64,000 nucleotides of DNA from Salvelinus alpinus (lineage: Eukaryota > Chordata > Actinopteri > Salmoniformes > Salmonidae): contig NC_092098.1 in NCBI RefSeq assembly GCF_045679555.1, positions 21,916,038 to 21,980,037 of the forward strand. Direction: 5' to 3'. Made by a program: the position numbers and the translations under genes. Below the pieces are notes generated by a model. The model had not been told where the DNA came from. It did not search any database and saw nothing but the letters and a program-made list of their open reading frames with translations. Shown piece after piece: positions 1 to 11,460 of this stretch. Position 1 is the first letter of the stretch. Each line of letters opens with the position of its first letter.

Positions 1-269
1 TAATTGCTATATTGTATTTACTTCGCCACCATGGCCTATTTATTGCCTTTACCTCCCTTATCTCACCTCATTTGCTCACATTGTATATACACTTATTTTT
101 CTACTGTATTATTGACTGTATGTTTGTTTTACTCCATGTGTAACTCTGTGTTGTTATATGTGTCGAACTGCTTTGCTTTATCTTGGCCAGGTCGCAGTTG
201 TAAATGAGAACTTGTTCTCAACCTGCCTACCTGGTTAAATAAAGGTGAAATAAAAACTAAAAAACTAAG
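1..269 (+). mobile_element. LINE 3' end with RSg-1/HpaI-like tail
   Basis: The segment ends in a TTCTCAACCTGCCTACCTGG block followed by TTAAATAAAGGTGAAATAAA. This is clearly related to the TTGTTCTTAACTGACTTGCC / TTAAATAAAGG tail shared by salmonid HpaI SINEs and the RSg-1 LINE. No reverse transcriptase reading frame lies in the window, so only the 3' untranslated end is visible and the 5' part lies beyond the left edge. It abuts the truncated Tc1 at about 270 with no spacer, which suggests that it inserted into that transposon. The 67-codon frame at 4-207 has no recognisable domain and I do not call it. Confidence 0.55.
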
Positions 270-1545
270 AAACTCAGTGCCTATTTGCTTGACATCATGG
301 GAAAATCAAAAGAAATCAGCCAAGACCTCAGAAGAAAAATTGTAGACCTCCACAATTCTGGTTCATCCTTGGGAGCAATTTCCAAACGCCTGAAGGTACC
401 ACGTTCATCTGTACAAACAATAGTACGCAAGTATAAACACCATGGGACCACGCAGCCGTCATACCGCTCAGGAAGGAGACTCTGTCTCCTAGAGATGAAC
501 GTACTTCATCTGGTGCGAAAAAGGGCAAATCAATCCCAGATCAACAGCAAAGGACCTTGTGAAGATGCTGGAGGAAACAGGTACCAAAGTATCTATATCC
601 ACAGTAAAACGAGTCCTATATCGACATAACCTGAAAGGCCGCTCAGCAAGGAAGAAGCCACTGCTCCAAAACCGCCATAAAAAAGCCAGATTACGGTTTG
701 CAACTGCACATGGGGACAACGATTGTACTTTTTGGAGAAATGTCCTCTGGTCTGATGAAGTAAAAATAGAACTGTTTGGCCATAATGACCATTGTTATGT
801 TTGGAGGAAAAAGGGGGAGGCTTGCTAGACGAAGAACACCATCCCAACCGTGAAGCACGGGGGTGGCAGCATCATGTTGTGGGGGTGCTTTGCTGCATGA
901 GGGACTGGTGTACTTCACAAAATAGATGGCATCATGAGGGAAAATGATGTGGATATATTGAAGCAACATCTCAAGACATCGTTCAGGAAGTTAAAGCTTG
1001 GTCGCAAATGGGTCTTCCAAATGAACAATTTCCACAAGCATATTTCCGAAGTTGTGGCAAAATGGCTTAAGGACAACAAAGTCAAGGTATTGGAGTGGCC
1101 ATCACAACGCCCTGACCTCAATCCCATAGAAAACGTGTGGGCAGAACTGAAAAAGTGGGTGCGAGCAAGGAGGCCTACAAACCTGACTCAGTTACACCAG
1201 CTCTGTCAGGAGGAATGGGCCAAAATTCACCCAACTTATTGTGGGAAGCTTGTGGAAGGCTACCCGAAATGTTTGACCCAAGTTAAACAATTTAAAGGCA
1301 ATGCTACCAAATACTAATTGAGTGTATGTAAGCTTCTGACGCACTGGGAATGTGATGAAAGAAAGAAAAGCTGAAATAAATCATTCTCTCTGCTATTATT
1401 CTAAAATTTCACATTCTTAAAATAAAGTGGTGAACCTAACTGACCTAAGACAGGGAATTTTTACTTGGATTAAATGTCAGGAATTGTGGAAAACTGCGTT
1501 TAAATGTATTTGGCTAAGGTGTATGTAAACTTCCGACTTCAACTG
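270..1545 (+). mobile_element. 5'-truncated Tc1 element, Sleeping Beauty-type family
   Basis: This is the 3' three quarters of a Tc1-like transposon. It has the right terminal inverted repeat, ending GTAAACTTCCGACTTCAACTG and followed by TA at 1546-1547. The left inverted repeat and about 360 bp of 5' untranslated sequence, present in the full copy at 45299-46871, are missing. Homology starts abruptly at AACTCAGTGCC next to the LINE tail. The element encodes a broken cut-and-paste DDE transposase, annotated separately. It has no left end and no working enzyme, so it is immobile. Confidence 0.9.
297..1317 (+). pseudogene. Tc1-like DDE transposase pseudogene (copy 1)
   Basis: In the family, the enzyme binds the terminal repeats through an N-terminal paired-like pair of helix-turn-helix domains and cuts DNA with a D,D,E catalytic triad. 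Here the frame opens with [18 protein letters not shown] at 297 and reads through the first DNA-binding domain to about residue 65. Loss of about 4 bases near 480 and a nearby insertion then shift the frame. The C-terminal part continues in another frame from about 559. Two nonsense codons follow, TAG at 826-828 and TGA at 898-900. The first catalytic Asp (in LWSDEVK) and the Glu (in NPIENVWAE) remain. The second Asp is lost: the motif reads QMNNFHKH where QMDND is expected. The gene is certainly inactive. Family assignment rests on close agreement with the copy at 45687-46677. Confidence 0.92.
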
Positions 1546-1547
1546 TA

Positions 1548-1727
1548 TACATAATATATTTTATTCTTCTGGAACTTTTGTGAGTAATGTTTACTGTTCT
1601 TTTTTATTGTTTATTTAACTTTTGTTTATTATCTAGTTCAGTTATTTTGGCAATGTAAACATATGTGTTACATGCCAATAAAGCCCCTTAAATTGAAAAG
1701 AATTGAAATTGAAAATGAATTGATAGT

Positions 1728-1804
<77 letters not shown>

Positions 1805-2980
1805 ACAAGGCCCACCACACTCAGCTACAGGAAAGACTGCAATCAATAATTTACATCATCTGTCACCACGCGCTCCACTGGACCACTCAACAAACAGCGC
1901 AGACAAATTAAGGCAAAAACACACACATGCAAGAGCTGCACACACACACAGACACGCAGACTCACAGACACACACTCCACTCTCCGCCGCACCCGTCCCG
2001 ACCACCTCTCTACTTCGCTCACAAGCAGCAGCAGACAATAACAGATTGAGCAGAGAGAACCAGACCCCCTACTATCCATAACGCCTATTTCATTTTCAAC
2101 ACACACTGCCATTTTAGCAGTCTAGACTCCAGACGCTGGGAAATTGCCTTTTTCTGAGCCTGTTGTCTCTTACAGCAGCCATGATATATTCCTATCCCTG
2201 TAGTATTTCGCAGAGTGTATGATTAGACTTGTCTGGGGGGGGGACAACAAACAGTAAAGGGATAGCCCCATGGTAAATGAACTGTATGTTTGTTTTAGAA
2301 GATGAAACTAGTGAACCCATCATATACAGCAGCTATGTATTCTGGTTCTCTCAGACTGCATTATCCTGAATAGTTATGGACTGAGATGGTAATATTCTTA
2401 CTTTATAATACCTTTCATTAATAAGTCATTATACAGGCTTATAACATTCTTGATTGCTTTCTAAATGCTATAATACTCATTCACTATTAGTGCATACATT
2501 ATGCAAGATAGGCTTACATACATACTTATTTACTAATGCTTATTAATGAAAAGTATTATTGAGTTTTGTAGTTATTTTCTTAAATTCAAACCAACAGGCA
2601 TGCTAGTCTGTGATGCCTGTATAATGACTAATTCCAGAAGACTAAAGCACTGTGAAGCAGACAGCAGATCATTGGGTCCGTCAAAACAAAGATCCCTCAA
2701 AAAGTAGCTAAAACATTAGCAGAGTAAAAACAAGAATGTCTGTCCATTTCTAGAGCAAAGTTTGTAGTTGTGACAATTTGGGCCTGCGCCCATCGCCCCT
2801 AACACACGTACTTTAAAAAATTTTTATACTATCACTGACTTTATAGAGGACAAATGTACTTACTATGACTGAGATATGTGGTTGTCGCACCAAGCTATCT
2901 TAAGATTAATGCACTAACTGACTAAAATAAGTATCTAAAGTTGCATTTTTATTAATGTTCAGATGAGAGCTTGCATTTTT
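1548..2980. other. Non-coding stretch, no gene seen
   Basis: Apart from the (GA)n run annotated separately, this is non-coding. It includes a CA-rich interval near 1918-1975. An AT-rich section (about 2390-2570) has several TTAATAAG/TTATTAATG-like words and may be an old MITE remnant. I see no gene, RNA or terminal repeats. Confidence 0.5.
1730..1798. repeat. (GA)n microsatellite
   Basis: About 34 uninterrupted GA units form a mono-patterned purine tract. Open frames through it are artefacts encoding Arg-Glu repeats. Confidence 0.98.
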
Positions 2981-3990
2981 TGCTTATGGATCAAATCCCG
3001 TTAGCGGGATCGATTTGACAACATCCGGTGAAATTGTAGAGCGCGAAATTTAAAAAAAATACATTCACAGGTGCAATACACCAAATTAAAGCTTAACTTC
3101 TTGTTAATCTAGCCACTGTGTCAGATTTCAAAAAGGCTTTACGGCGAAAGCAAACCATGCGATTATCTGAGGACAGCATCCCATCAAACAAACACATGAC
3201 AATCATATTTCAACCCGCCAGGTGCGACACAAAACTCAGAAATAACGATATAATTCATGCCTTACCTTTGAAGAGCTTCTTCTGTTGGCGCTCCAATATG
3301 TCCCATAAACATCACAAATGGTCCTTTTGTTCGATTAATTCCGTCGTTATATCCCCAAAATGTCCATTTATTTGGCGCGTTTGATTCAGAAAAACACCGG
3401 TTCCAACTCGCCCAGCATGACTACAAAATATCTAATAAGTTACTTGTAAACTTTGTCCAAACATTTCAAATAACTTTCCTAATCTAACTTTAAGTATTTT
3501 AAAACGTAAATAATCGATCAAATTTAAGATGGAATATACTGCGTTCAATAGAGGATAAAATGAAAGTGGAGCGAGCTTCAGGTCACGCGCCCCAAACAAG
3601 AGTACACTTGGCTGTACACCCAGAAAGTTAAGGGCTACTTCTTAATTTCTCAAAAGAAAAACATCAACCAATTTCTAAAGACTGTTGACATCTAGTGGAA
3701 GCTATAGGAACTGCAAGCATATTTCTATTAAAACGGGCTTGCCATAGGAATTCAATGGAAAACAGATTGACCTCAACAACAAAAAATTACCTGGATGGAT
3801 TGTGCTCGGGGTTATGTTATACTCACAGACATTATTCAAACAGTTTTAGAAACTTCAGAGTCTTTTCTATCCAAATCTACTAATAATATGCATATCCTAG
3901 CTTCTGGGCCTGAGTAGCAGGCTGTTTACTTTGGGCACGCTTTTCATCTGGACGTGAAAATACCGCCCCCTATCCCAGAGAGGTTTTTAA
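2981..3990 (+). mobile_element. Salmonid terminal-repeat element, copy A
   Basis: The copy begins near CTTATGGATCAAATCCCG and contains the subterminal palindrome ATCCCGTTAGCGGGAT (2995-3010) followed by GATTTGACAACATCCGGTGA. It ends near CCTATCCCAGAGAGG. Several blocks recur in the copies at 20723, 31722, 34671 and 35857: a 'CAGATTTCAAAAAGGCTTTA' block, a 'TTTGGCGCG' block, and a conserved 'GACTGTTGACATCTAGTGGA' block (about 3684). It has no coding capacity. The inverted AACTTCTTATGG / CCATAAGAAGTT ends of other copies suggest a non-autonomous DNA transposon, but I cannot name the family. Confidence 0.6.
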
Positions 3991-5262
3991 CAACAGTGCT
4001 TCTTTATAGTCATGCATAGACCAAAGCCATTAGGTTGAATGTTCTGGAGTGCGCCCGCCTGTCTCTCATGCACTACTTTACCTGTGCAGTGCATGCATTG
4101 TTTGGGATAATCATTCACAATTTCATACAAAATTTCCAATCACATCATACACAATTTCCAATCACCATTATATTTGTTGATGTATAATTTATGTTTATTA
4201 AACCTATTTATTAAGATCAAATCCACATTAGGGTAAACAGCGTCACTGTTCGCAGCAGAGCCTTCGTTATTGTTTTTGTTGTTGAACAGAAGAGAAACGG
4301 AGTAGAGGAGCCTCCGACAGCGCGGTAAAAAAAAACTGAGGGGAAAAAACTGTATCCGTTGTTTTCAGTAACTTCTTTGTTGTAATATCCCAAATGGACA
4401 TGACAGTTTCACCAATGAAGGATCCCAGGTTTAAGCTCTTGTTAGTTGGGAGGGCTGGTCGTGTATAGGTAATGTGCTCTTACTTTAGCTCTTAGGTATT
4501 AGACTCAGTTGTGTGAGTCTTTCTCCAGTTTTTGCAGTGTTTGGACGTCTTGCCCTTGTAGTTTACTACAATAAGTAATTTGGATCCTTGTTGTCCAGCC
4601 TTTTTTTAATCAATTGCAACCTTTTGAAACTACAAAAATGTTGCCTTGCATTTCTGGACTGTAAATGTGTAAATATCTTCATCATCACTTTAGCACTGTG
4701 GGCATACAACACTGTGAATGAAACCATCATTTTGATCATTCTGTACAACTCGGTTCGACAAAACCCAACTAACTAGGCTGCCGGGTCCATTATTCCTAAC
4801 AGTAGTATTTTATTTTGAAGCAAAGTACATCCACGTCTGTAACTCTGTGTTGTTGTCATTCGTCCATGACATCACAAGTGCTGAACACCTCTCCAAAAGC
4901 ATGATGTCATAGTGACCTGTGTGAGGTCATTGGGATGGCATGATGGTGATTCCTCTGAGATTAGTAGACGAGGAGACGAGTAAGACAAGATGAGGAAATG
5001 ACACACATTATATTACCTGATAGTCTCCTGTCTCCTGCCTGTATGTCTGCATGATCTTCACATTTCATTAGCATAACCAGGTTCAACATTTTAATTTGAT
5101 TTTGAATGTGATATTGAGTTTAGACTGACTGGTGTTAACATTGGTGGATGTGAGTTAACGAGCGAATCTCCAATTTCTCACTCCACCTAACGTCTCCATC
5201 TCCAAAGCTACACACACACAAGTGTTGAAGAGAGGAATGAAATGTATGACCCCCAAATCTGA
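3991..5262. other. Non-coding stretch, no gene seen
   Basis: The sequence is mostly unique and AT-rich. A short imperfect direct repeat occurs around 4130-4165 (ACACAATTTCCAATCA-type words twice). No open frame has a recognisable domain, and I see no transposon ends or RNA gene. Confidence 0.4.
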
Positions 5263-5609
<347 letters not shown>

Positions 5610-5698
5610 CTTCCCTTTTTGTTCATGAAATATGGAGAAAGATCCTATAATCCAGATGACATGCACAACAGCCCCAGGAGGAATTCTAATACAGGTTC

Positions 5699-6049
5699 TA
5701 AGTCCATATTGTAGTCCATATTGTAGTCCATATTGTTTCCCATATTGTAGCCCATATTGTTTCCCATATTGTAGTCCATATTGTAGTCCATATTGTAGTC
5801 CATATTGTAGTCCATATTGTAGTCCATATTGTTTCCCATATTGTAGCCCATATTGTTTCCCATATTGTAGTCCATATTGTAGTCCATATTGTAGCCCATA
5901 TTGTAGCCCATATTGTAGTCCATATTGTAGTCCATATTGTTTCCCATATTGTAGCCCATATTGTTTCCCATATTGTAGTCCATATTGTAGTCCATATTGT
6001 AGCCCATATTGTAGCCCATATTGTAGCCCATATTATAGCCCATATTAGC
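5699..6049. repeat. 12-bp minisatellite, three unit types
   Basis: About 29 tandem copies share the core CCATATTG. Each is preceded by TAGT, TAGC or TTTC, giving a 12-bp period that is a multiple of three and so leaves both strands open. The triplet order TTTC-TAGC-TTTC occurs three times at different places in the array, which indicates that multi-unit blocks were duplicated. The apparent 138- to 173-residue proteins (SPYC or MGYN repeats) have no other support. Confidence 0.95.
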
Positions 6050-6608
<559 letters not shown>

Positions 6609-6912
6609 CCTGTCCACTCAGCTACCCTCAGACCCCTGTCCCGGACCCCCAGCCATGCAGACACACCCCTCCGGGCCTCATCAATATTGTAGTTGGTACT
6701 TAACGGACAAAACACAGTAAAGACCATGCCCAGGGCACCTGGGGAAGATGGGATAAGGGGGAGCTGCCCCAGAAAAACACCAGAAGATGTTCACCCCTCA
6801 CACACATGCATGTTTATGCTGGTAAGTGTGTCTGCAACTTCAGGACGCTTTGAGTTGCTGAGCAGGTATATTGAATGTCATACAGATATAACAGAATCGA
6901 TAAAAAACATGG

Positions 6913-8431
6913 AAATCAAATTGTATTTGTCACATACACATGGTTAGCAGATGTTAATGCGAGTGTAGCGCAATGCTTGTGCTTCTAGTTCCGACAATGC
7001 AGTAATATCCAACAAGTAATCTAACCAAACAACTACCTTATACACACAAGTGTAAAGGAATGAATAAGAATATGTACATAGAAAAATATATGAATGAGTG
7101 ATGGTATAGAACGGCAAAGGTAAGATGCAGTAGATGGTATAGAGTACAGTATATACATATGAGATGAGTAATGTAGGGTATGTAAACATATGAAAGTGGC
7201 ATTGTTTAAAGTGGCTAGTGATACATTTATTACTTAAAGATGGCAAGATGCAGTAGATGGTATAGAGTACAGTATATACATATGAGATGAGTAATGTAGG
7301 GTATGTAAACATTATATTAAGTGGCATTGTTTAAAGTGGCTAGTGATACATTTATTACATCAATTTTTCCATTATTAAAGTGGCTGGAGTTGAGTCAGTA
7401 TGTTGGCAGCAGCCACTCAATGTTAGTGATGGCTGTTTAACAGTCTGATGGCCTTGAGATAGAAGCTGTTTTTCAGTCTCTCGGTCCCTGCTTTGATGCA
7501 CCTGCCTGACCTCGCCTTCTGGATGATAGCGGGGTGAACAGGCAGTGGCTCGGGTGGTTGTTGTCCTTGATGATATTTTTGGCCTTCCTGTCACATCGGG
7601 TGGTGTAGGTGTCCTGGAGGGCAGGTAGTTTGCCCCCGGTGATGCGTTGTGCAGACCTCACTACCCTCTGGAGAGCCTTACGGTTATGGGCGGAGCAGTT
7701 GCCGTAGCAGGCGGTGATACAGCTCGACAGGATGCTCTCGATTGTGCATCTGTAAAAGTTTGTGAGTGTTTTTGGTGACAAGCCAAATTTCTTCAGCCTC
7801 CTGAGGTTGAAGAGGCGCTGCTCTGCCTTCTTCACCACGCTGTCTGAGTGGGTGGACCATTTCAGTTTGTCCGTGATGTGTACGCCGGGGAACTTAAAAC
7901 TTTCTACCCTCTCCACTACTGTCCCGTCGATGTGGATAGGGGGGTGCTCCCTCTGCTGTTTCCTGAAGTCCACGATCATCTCCTTTTTTTGTTGACGTTG
8001 AGTATGAGGTTATTTTCCTGACACCACAGTCCGAGGGCCGTCACATTCTCCCTGTAGGCCGTCTCGTCGTTGGTGCTAATCAAGCCTACCACTGTAGTGT
8101 CGTCTGCAAAATTGATGATTGAGTTGGAGGCGTGCATGGCCACGTAGTCGTGGGTGAACAGGGAGTACAGGAGAGGGCTGAGAACGCACCCTTGTGGGGC
8201 CCCAGTGTTGAGGATCAGCGGGGTGGAGATGTTGTTACCTACCCTCACCACCTGGGGGCGGCCCGTCAGGAAGTCCAGGACCCAGTTGCACAGGGCGGGG
8301 TCGAGACCCAGGGTCTCGAGCTTGATGATGAGTTTGGAGGGTACTATGGTGTTAAACGCTGAACTGTAGTTGATGAACAGCATTCTCACATAGGTATTCC
8401 TCTTGTCCAGATGGGTTAGGGCAGTGTGTTT
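6913..8431 (-). mobile_element. 5'-truncated non-LTR retrotransposon (LINE), minus strand
   Basis: This is a LINE read on the minus strand. Its 3' end lies at 6913 in an AAATCAAATTGTATTTGTCA motif, the complement of the common salmonid tail TGACAAATAAAATTTGATTT also seen at 37357. Homology stops at about 8431 inside the reverse transcriptase region, a typical 5' truncation from target-primed reverse transcription. The 3' UTR contains a 123-bp tandem duplication (AAGATGCAGTAGATGG at 7122 and again at 7245). The clade is not assigned. The same family recurs on the plus strand at 33402-34540. Confidence 0.85.
7473..8389 (-). pseudogene. LINE reverse transcriptase fragment (minus-strand copy)
   Basis: This is the C-terminal half of a non-LTR reverse transcriptase in two frames. 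Frame one (8389 to 7976) shows the palm motif [15 protein letters not shown], then [18 protein letters not shown], and a catalytic FADD box in [11 protein letters not shown]. It ends at NVNKKRR, where a base change shifts the frame. Frame two (7979 to 7473) continues with [18 protein letters not shown] and LKWSTHSDSVVKKAEQRLFN. The last residues (HPSHCLFTPLSSRRRGQ) match the plus-strand copy at 34203-34493. The endonuclease and N-terminal reverse transcriptase are absent. The catalytic aspartates remain, but the frameshift and truncation make it dead. Confidence 0.88.
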
Positions 8432-8554
8432 TATTGGAGAAAAAAGTCAATGTAGACTTGGTTACAGATTACAGTTATCTTTAATCATTGGATTTTCAAG
8501 GTAACAAATGTAAATTAAGAAGTCCTTAGTCTGAGAAAGGCAGATACCTATTTA

Positions 8555-10044
8555 CAGTACCAGTCAAAAGTTTGGACACACCTACTCATTCAAGGGTTTT
8601 TCATTATTTTTTATTAGTTTCTACATTTTAGAATAACAGTGAAGACATCAAAACTATGAAATAACTCATATGGAATCATATAGTAACCAAAAAGTGTTAA
8701 ACAAATCAAAATATATTTTAGATTTGAGATTCTTCAAAGTAACAACCCTTTGCCTCGATGACAGCTTTGCACATACTTGGCATTCTCCCAACCAGCTGCA
8801 CCTGGAATGCCTGGAGATTGGGTGACTGTGGAGGCCAGGTCATCTGATGCAGCACTCCATCACTCTCCTTCTTGGTCAAATAGTCCATACACAGCTTGGA
8901 GGTGTGTTGGGTCATTGTCCTGTTGAAAAACAAATGATAGTCCCAGGAAGCGCAAACCAGACAGAATGGTGTATCGCTGCAGAATGATGTGGTAGCCATG
9001 CTGGTTAAGTGTGCCTTGAATTCTAAATAAATCACTGACAGTGTCACCAGCAAAGCACCCCCACACCATCACACCTCCTCCTCCATGCTTCACGGTGGGA
9101 ACTACACATGCAGAAATCATCTGTTCACCTACTCTGCGTCTCACAAAGCCACAGCTGTTGGAAACAAAAATCTCCAATTTGGACTCATCAGACCAAAGAA
9201 CAGATTTCCACCTGTCTAATATCCATTGCTTGTGTTTCTTGGCCCAAGCAAGTCTTCTTCTTATTTGTGTCCTTTAGTAGTGGTTTCTTTGCAGCAATTT
9301 GACCATGAAGGCCTATTTCACTCAGTCTCCTCTGAACAGTTGATGTTGAGATGTGTCTGTTACTTAAACTCTGTGAAGCATTTATTTGGGCTGCAATTTC
9401 TAAGGCTGGTAACTCTAATGAACTTATCATCTGCAGCAGAGGTAACTCTGGGTCTTCCTTTCCTGTGGGGGTCCTCATGAGAGCCAGTTTCATCATAGCG
9501 CTTCATGGTTTTCGCGACAGCACTTGAAGAAACTTTCAAAGTTCTTGAAATTTTCCAGACTGACTGACCTTCATGTCTTAAAGGAATGATGGACTATCAT
9601 TTCTCTTTGCTTATTTGAGCTGTTCTTGCCATAATATGTAGTTGGTATTTTACCAAATAAGGCTATCTTCTGTAACCACCCCTATCTTGTCACAACACAA
9701 CTGATTGGCTTAAACGCATTAAGACGGAACGAAATTACACAAAATAACTTTAAACAAGGCACACCTGTTAATTTAAACGCATTCCAGGTGACTACCTGAT
9801 AAAGCTGGTTGAGAGAATGCCAAGAGTGTGCAAAGCTGTCATCAAGGCAAAGGGTGGTTATTTGAAGAATCTCAAATATCAAATATATTCTGATTTGTTT
9901 AACACTTTTTTGGTTACTACATGATTCCATGTGTATTATTTCATAGTTTTGATGTCTTCACTATTATTCTACAATGTAGAAAAAAGTTACAATTAATAAA
10001 AATCTTGGAATGAGTAGGTGTGTCAAAACTTTTGACTGGTACTG
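8555..10044 (-). mobile_element. Complete but dead Tc1-like element, second family
   Basis: Both ends are present: CAGTACCAGTCAAAAGTTTG at the left and its complement, ending GACTGGTACTG, at the right. Each is flanked by TA (8553-8554 and 10045-10046). The length is 1490 bp, close to the usual 1.5-1.6 kb of fish Tc1 elements. The transposase lies on the minus strand. The same family recurs, truncated, at about 29980-30869 and 37358-38088. Confidence 0.93.
8718..9632 (-). pseudogene. Tc1-like transposase pseudogene, deletion of catalytic Glu
   Basis: The start is the ATG at 9632-9630 (MARTAQ), the same start as in the copy at 37692, and the stop is at 8718 after GCYFEESQI. Frameshifts occur in the N-terminal third and near the [12 protein letters not shown] block. 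The first catalytic Asp survives in WSDESKLEI and the second in VFQQDNDPTH. After WPPQSPNLQAF the reading jumps straight to the extreme C-terminus (GRMPSMCKAVIEAKG). About 130 bp that carried the NPIE motif with the catalytic Glu, and the region after it, are deleted. The enzyme is therefore inactive. The intact terminal repeats could still be substrates for a related transposase. Confidence 0.88.
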
Positions 10045-10488
10045 TATATTCTGAGTCAGAGAGAGGGGGAGAGAGAGAAAGAGAGAGAGAAGTAGGGATG
10101 TGTTTGTCCAGTGAAACACAGCAACCCCTGCCTCTCTATCACTCTGTCGGCAGTATTGGCTCAGTTAACAAAATCAATAAGGCTACGTGTCTGTGAGTGT
10201 GACTGAGCGTGTGTGAGTGTGTGTGAATCCAGGCAGGTGAGAGAGCAGAACAGACTCCCCAAGCAGGGCGTCCCTTCACACACATCAATTATTGAGGCAT
10301 CAGGACATGGGGAGCACCCCAGGGGTCAGGGGTCACACACCATTACTCCCTGGTCTTTCAGGGGCGCACGACTGGAAGGGAAGAGAACGGAGTGCTCTCC
10401 GCCCCGCCGAGGATCAACGTCCAGGCCCTGAGTGTTTGCTCTGGGGTGAGGCCCTGACTCCCAACCACCACACACACATGGGCACATG

Positions 10489-10500
<12 letters not shown>

Positions 10501-10522
<22 letters not shown>
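10501..10522. repeat. Short (CA)n microsatellite
   Basis: Eleven CA units lie inside a CA-rich stretch. Confidence 0.9.
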
Positions 10523-10523
<1 letters not shown>

Positions 10524-10559
10524 CAACTAAAGCAAGTCTTTGTGCCGTAGACCAGTGAA

Positions 10560-11460
10560 ATCACTTCGGTTCTGGAAGGGAGGTTTCTTCCCACTTTGCA
10601 CATTTGGTTCCTTGGAAATTGGGGAACGTACATTTTTGCTTTCTCATTGGTTCTTGAAATGAAGGCTTACGTTTCCTGAACGGTAAAACTGAATGTTTTT
10701 TAAACGTTCTTAGAACGGAAGTGAAAATTTAGACTGTTCTGGGAACGTTCATTTTTAGGTTGCAGGGAGGTTCTGAGAACAGTTTAATACGGTTCCTTGA
10801 AAGTTTTCCTGGGAGGTTTTATTAACATTCTGAGAATGGAAATTATAGGTAATTAGGTAATTAATTAACTTTCTGAGAACATATTTCAATAAGACTTTTA
10901 ATATCACACCTAGCTTGGTTAACTTTTTGAACTCCAAGCACAGATAGAACACATGGACATTTATTTGCTTAGGCATTAATTAAACACATTTCTTTTTTAT
11001 TCTGCCATGGCGTCAGTGAGATTCCAAACCTGTTTTTTGTTCTCTATCCATGGAATTTGTCCAATGCGCCACCAGGACAAAGCTAGCATGTCATGTTTTT
11101 TTTACTGATACAAAGCTGTTAATTTCAGTTTATTCAAACAGACCCCATTTCAAAGGAAACAAGCACTCATTAAGATCAGGTGTGGCCAATTTGTGGGCGT
11201 GACCAACACACCTGAACACACTTAACAAGATAGAGGATAAAAATAGTTTTGTCAATGCTGAGAACGGAATGTATGTTTTAAATAACATTCTTAGAACGCT
11301 CTCTGAACGTTACTGAAGGTTTCTTTTGGTTGTTACGGGAAGTTTTTTTTACGTTCTCTGAACAATTTGAGAACATTACTTTAAATAGAATCAGGAGGAA
11401 ACCGGTAGGAAACGTGCTAGTAGGTTTGCTTTTAGGGAGTTTTTCTTTGTCACAATGCTG
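10560..11460. repeat. Probable old interspersed repeat rich in AACGTTC words
   Basis: The words AACGTTC, GAACGTT and GGTTCTGAGAAC, and close variants, recur on both strands throughout (about 10710, 10745, 10770, 11290 and 11355). This pattern is typical of degenerate salmonid interspersed repeats. I find no terminal repeats or coding frame, and the family is unknown to me. Confidence 0.4.

Noticed and set aside
3118..3384. 88-codon frame MSDFKKALRRKQTMRLSEDS...
   Set aside because: It falls on a conserved block of a repeat family that is broken or absent as a frame in the other copies. Conservation there appears to be at the DNA level.
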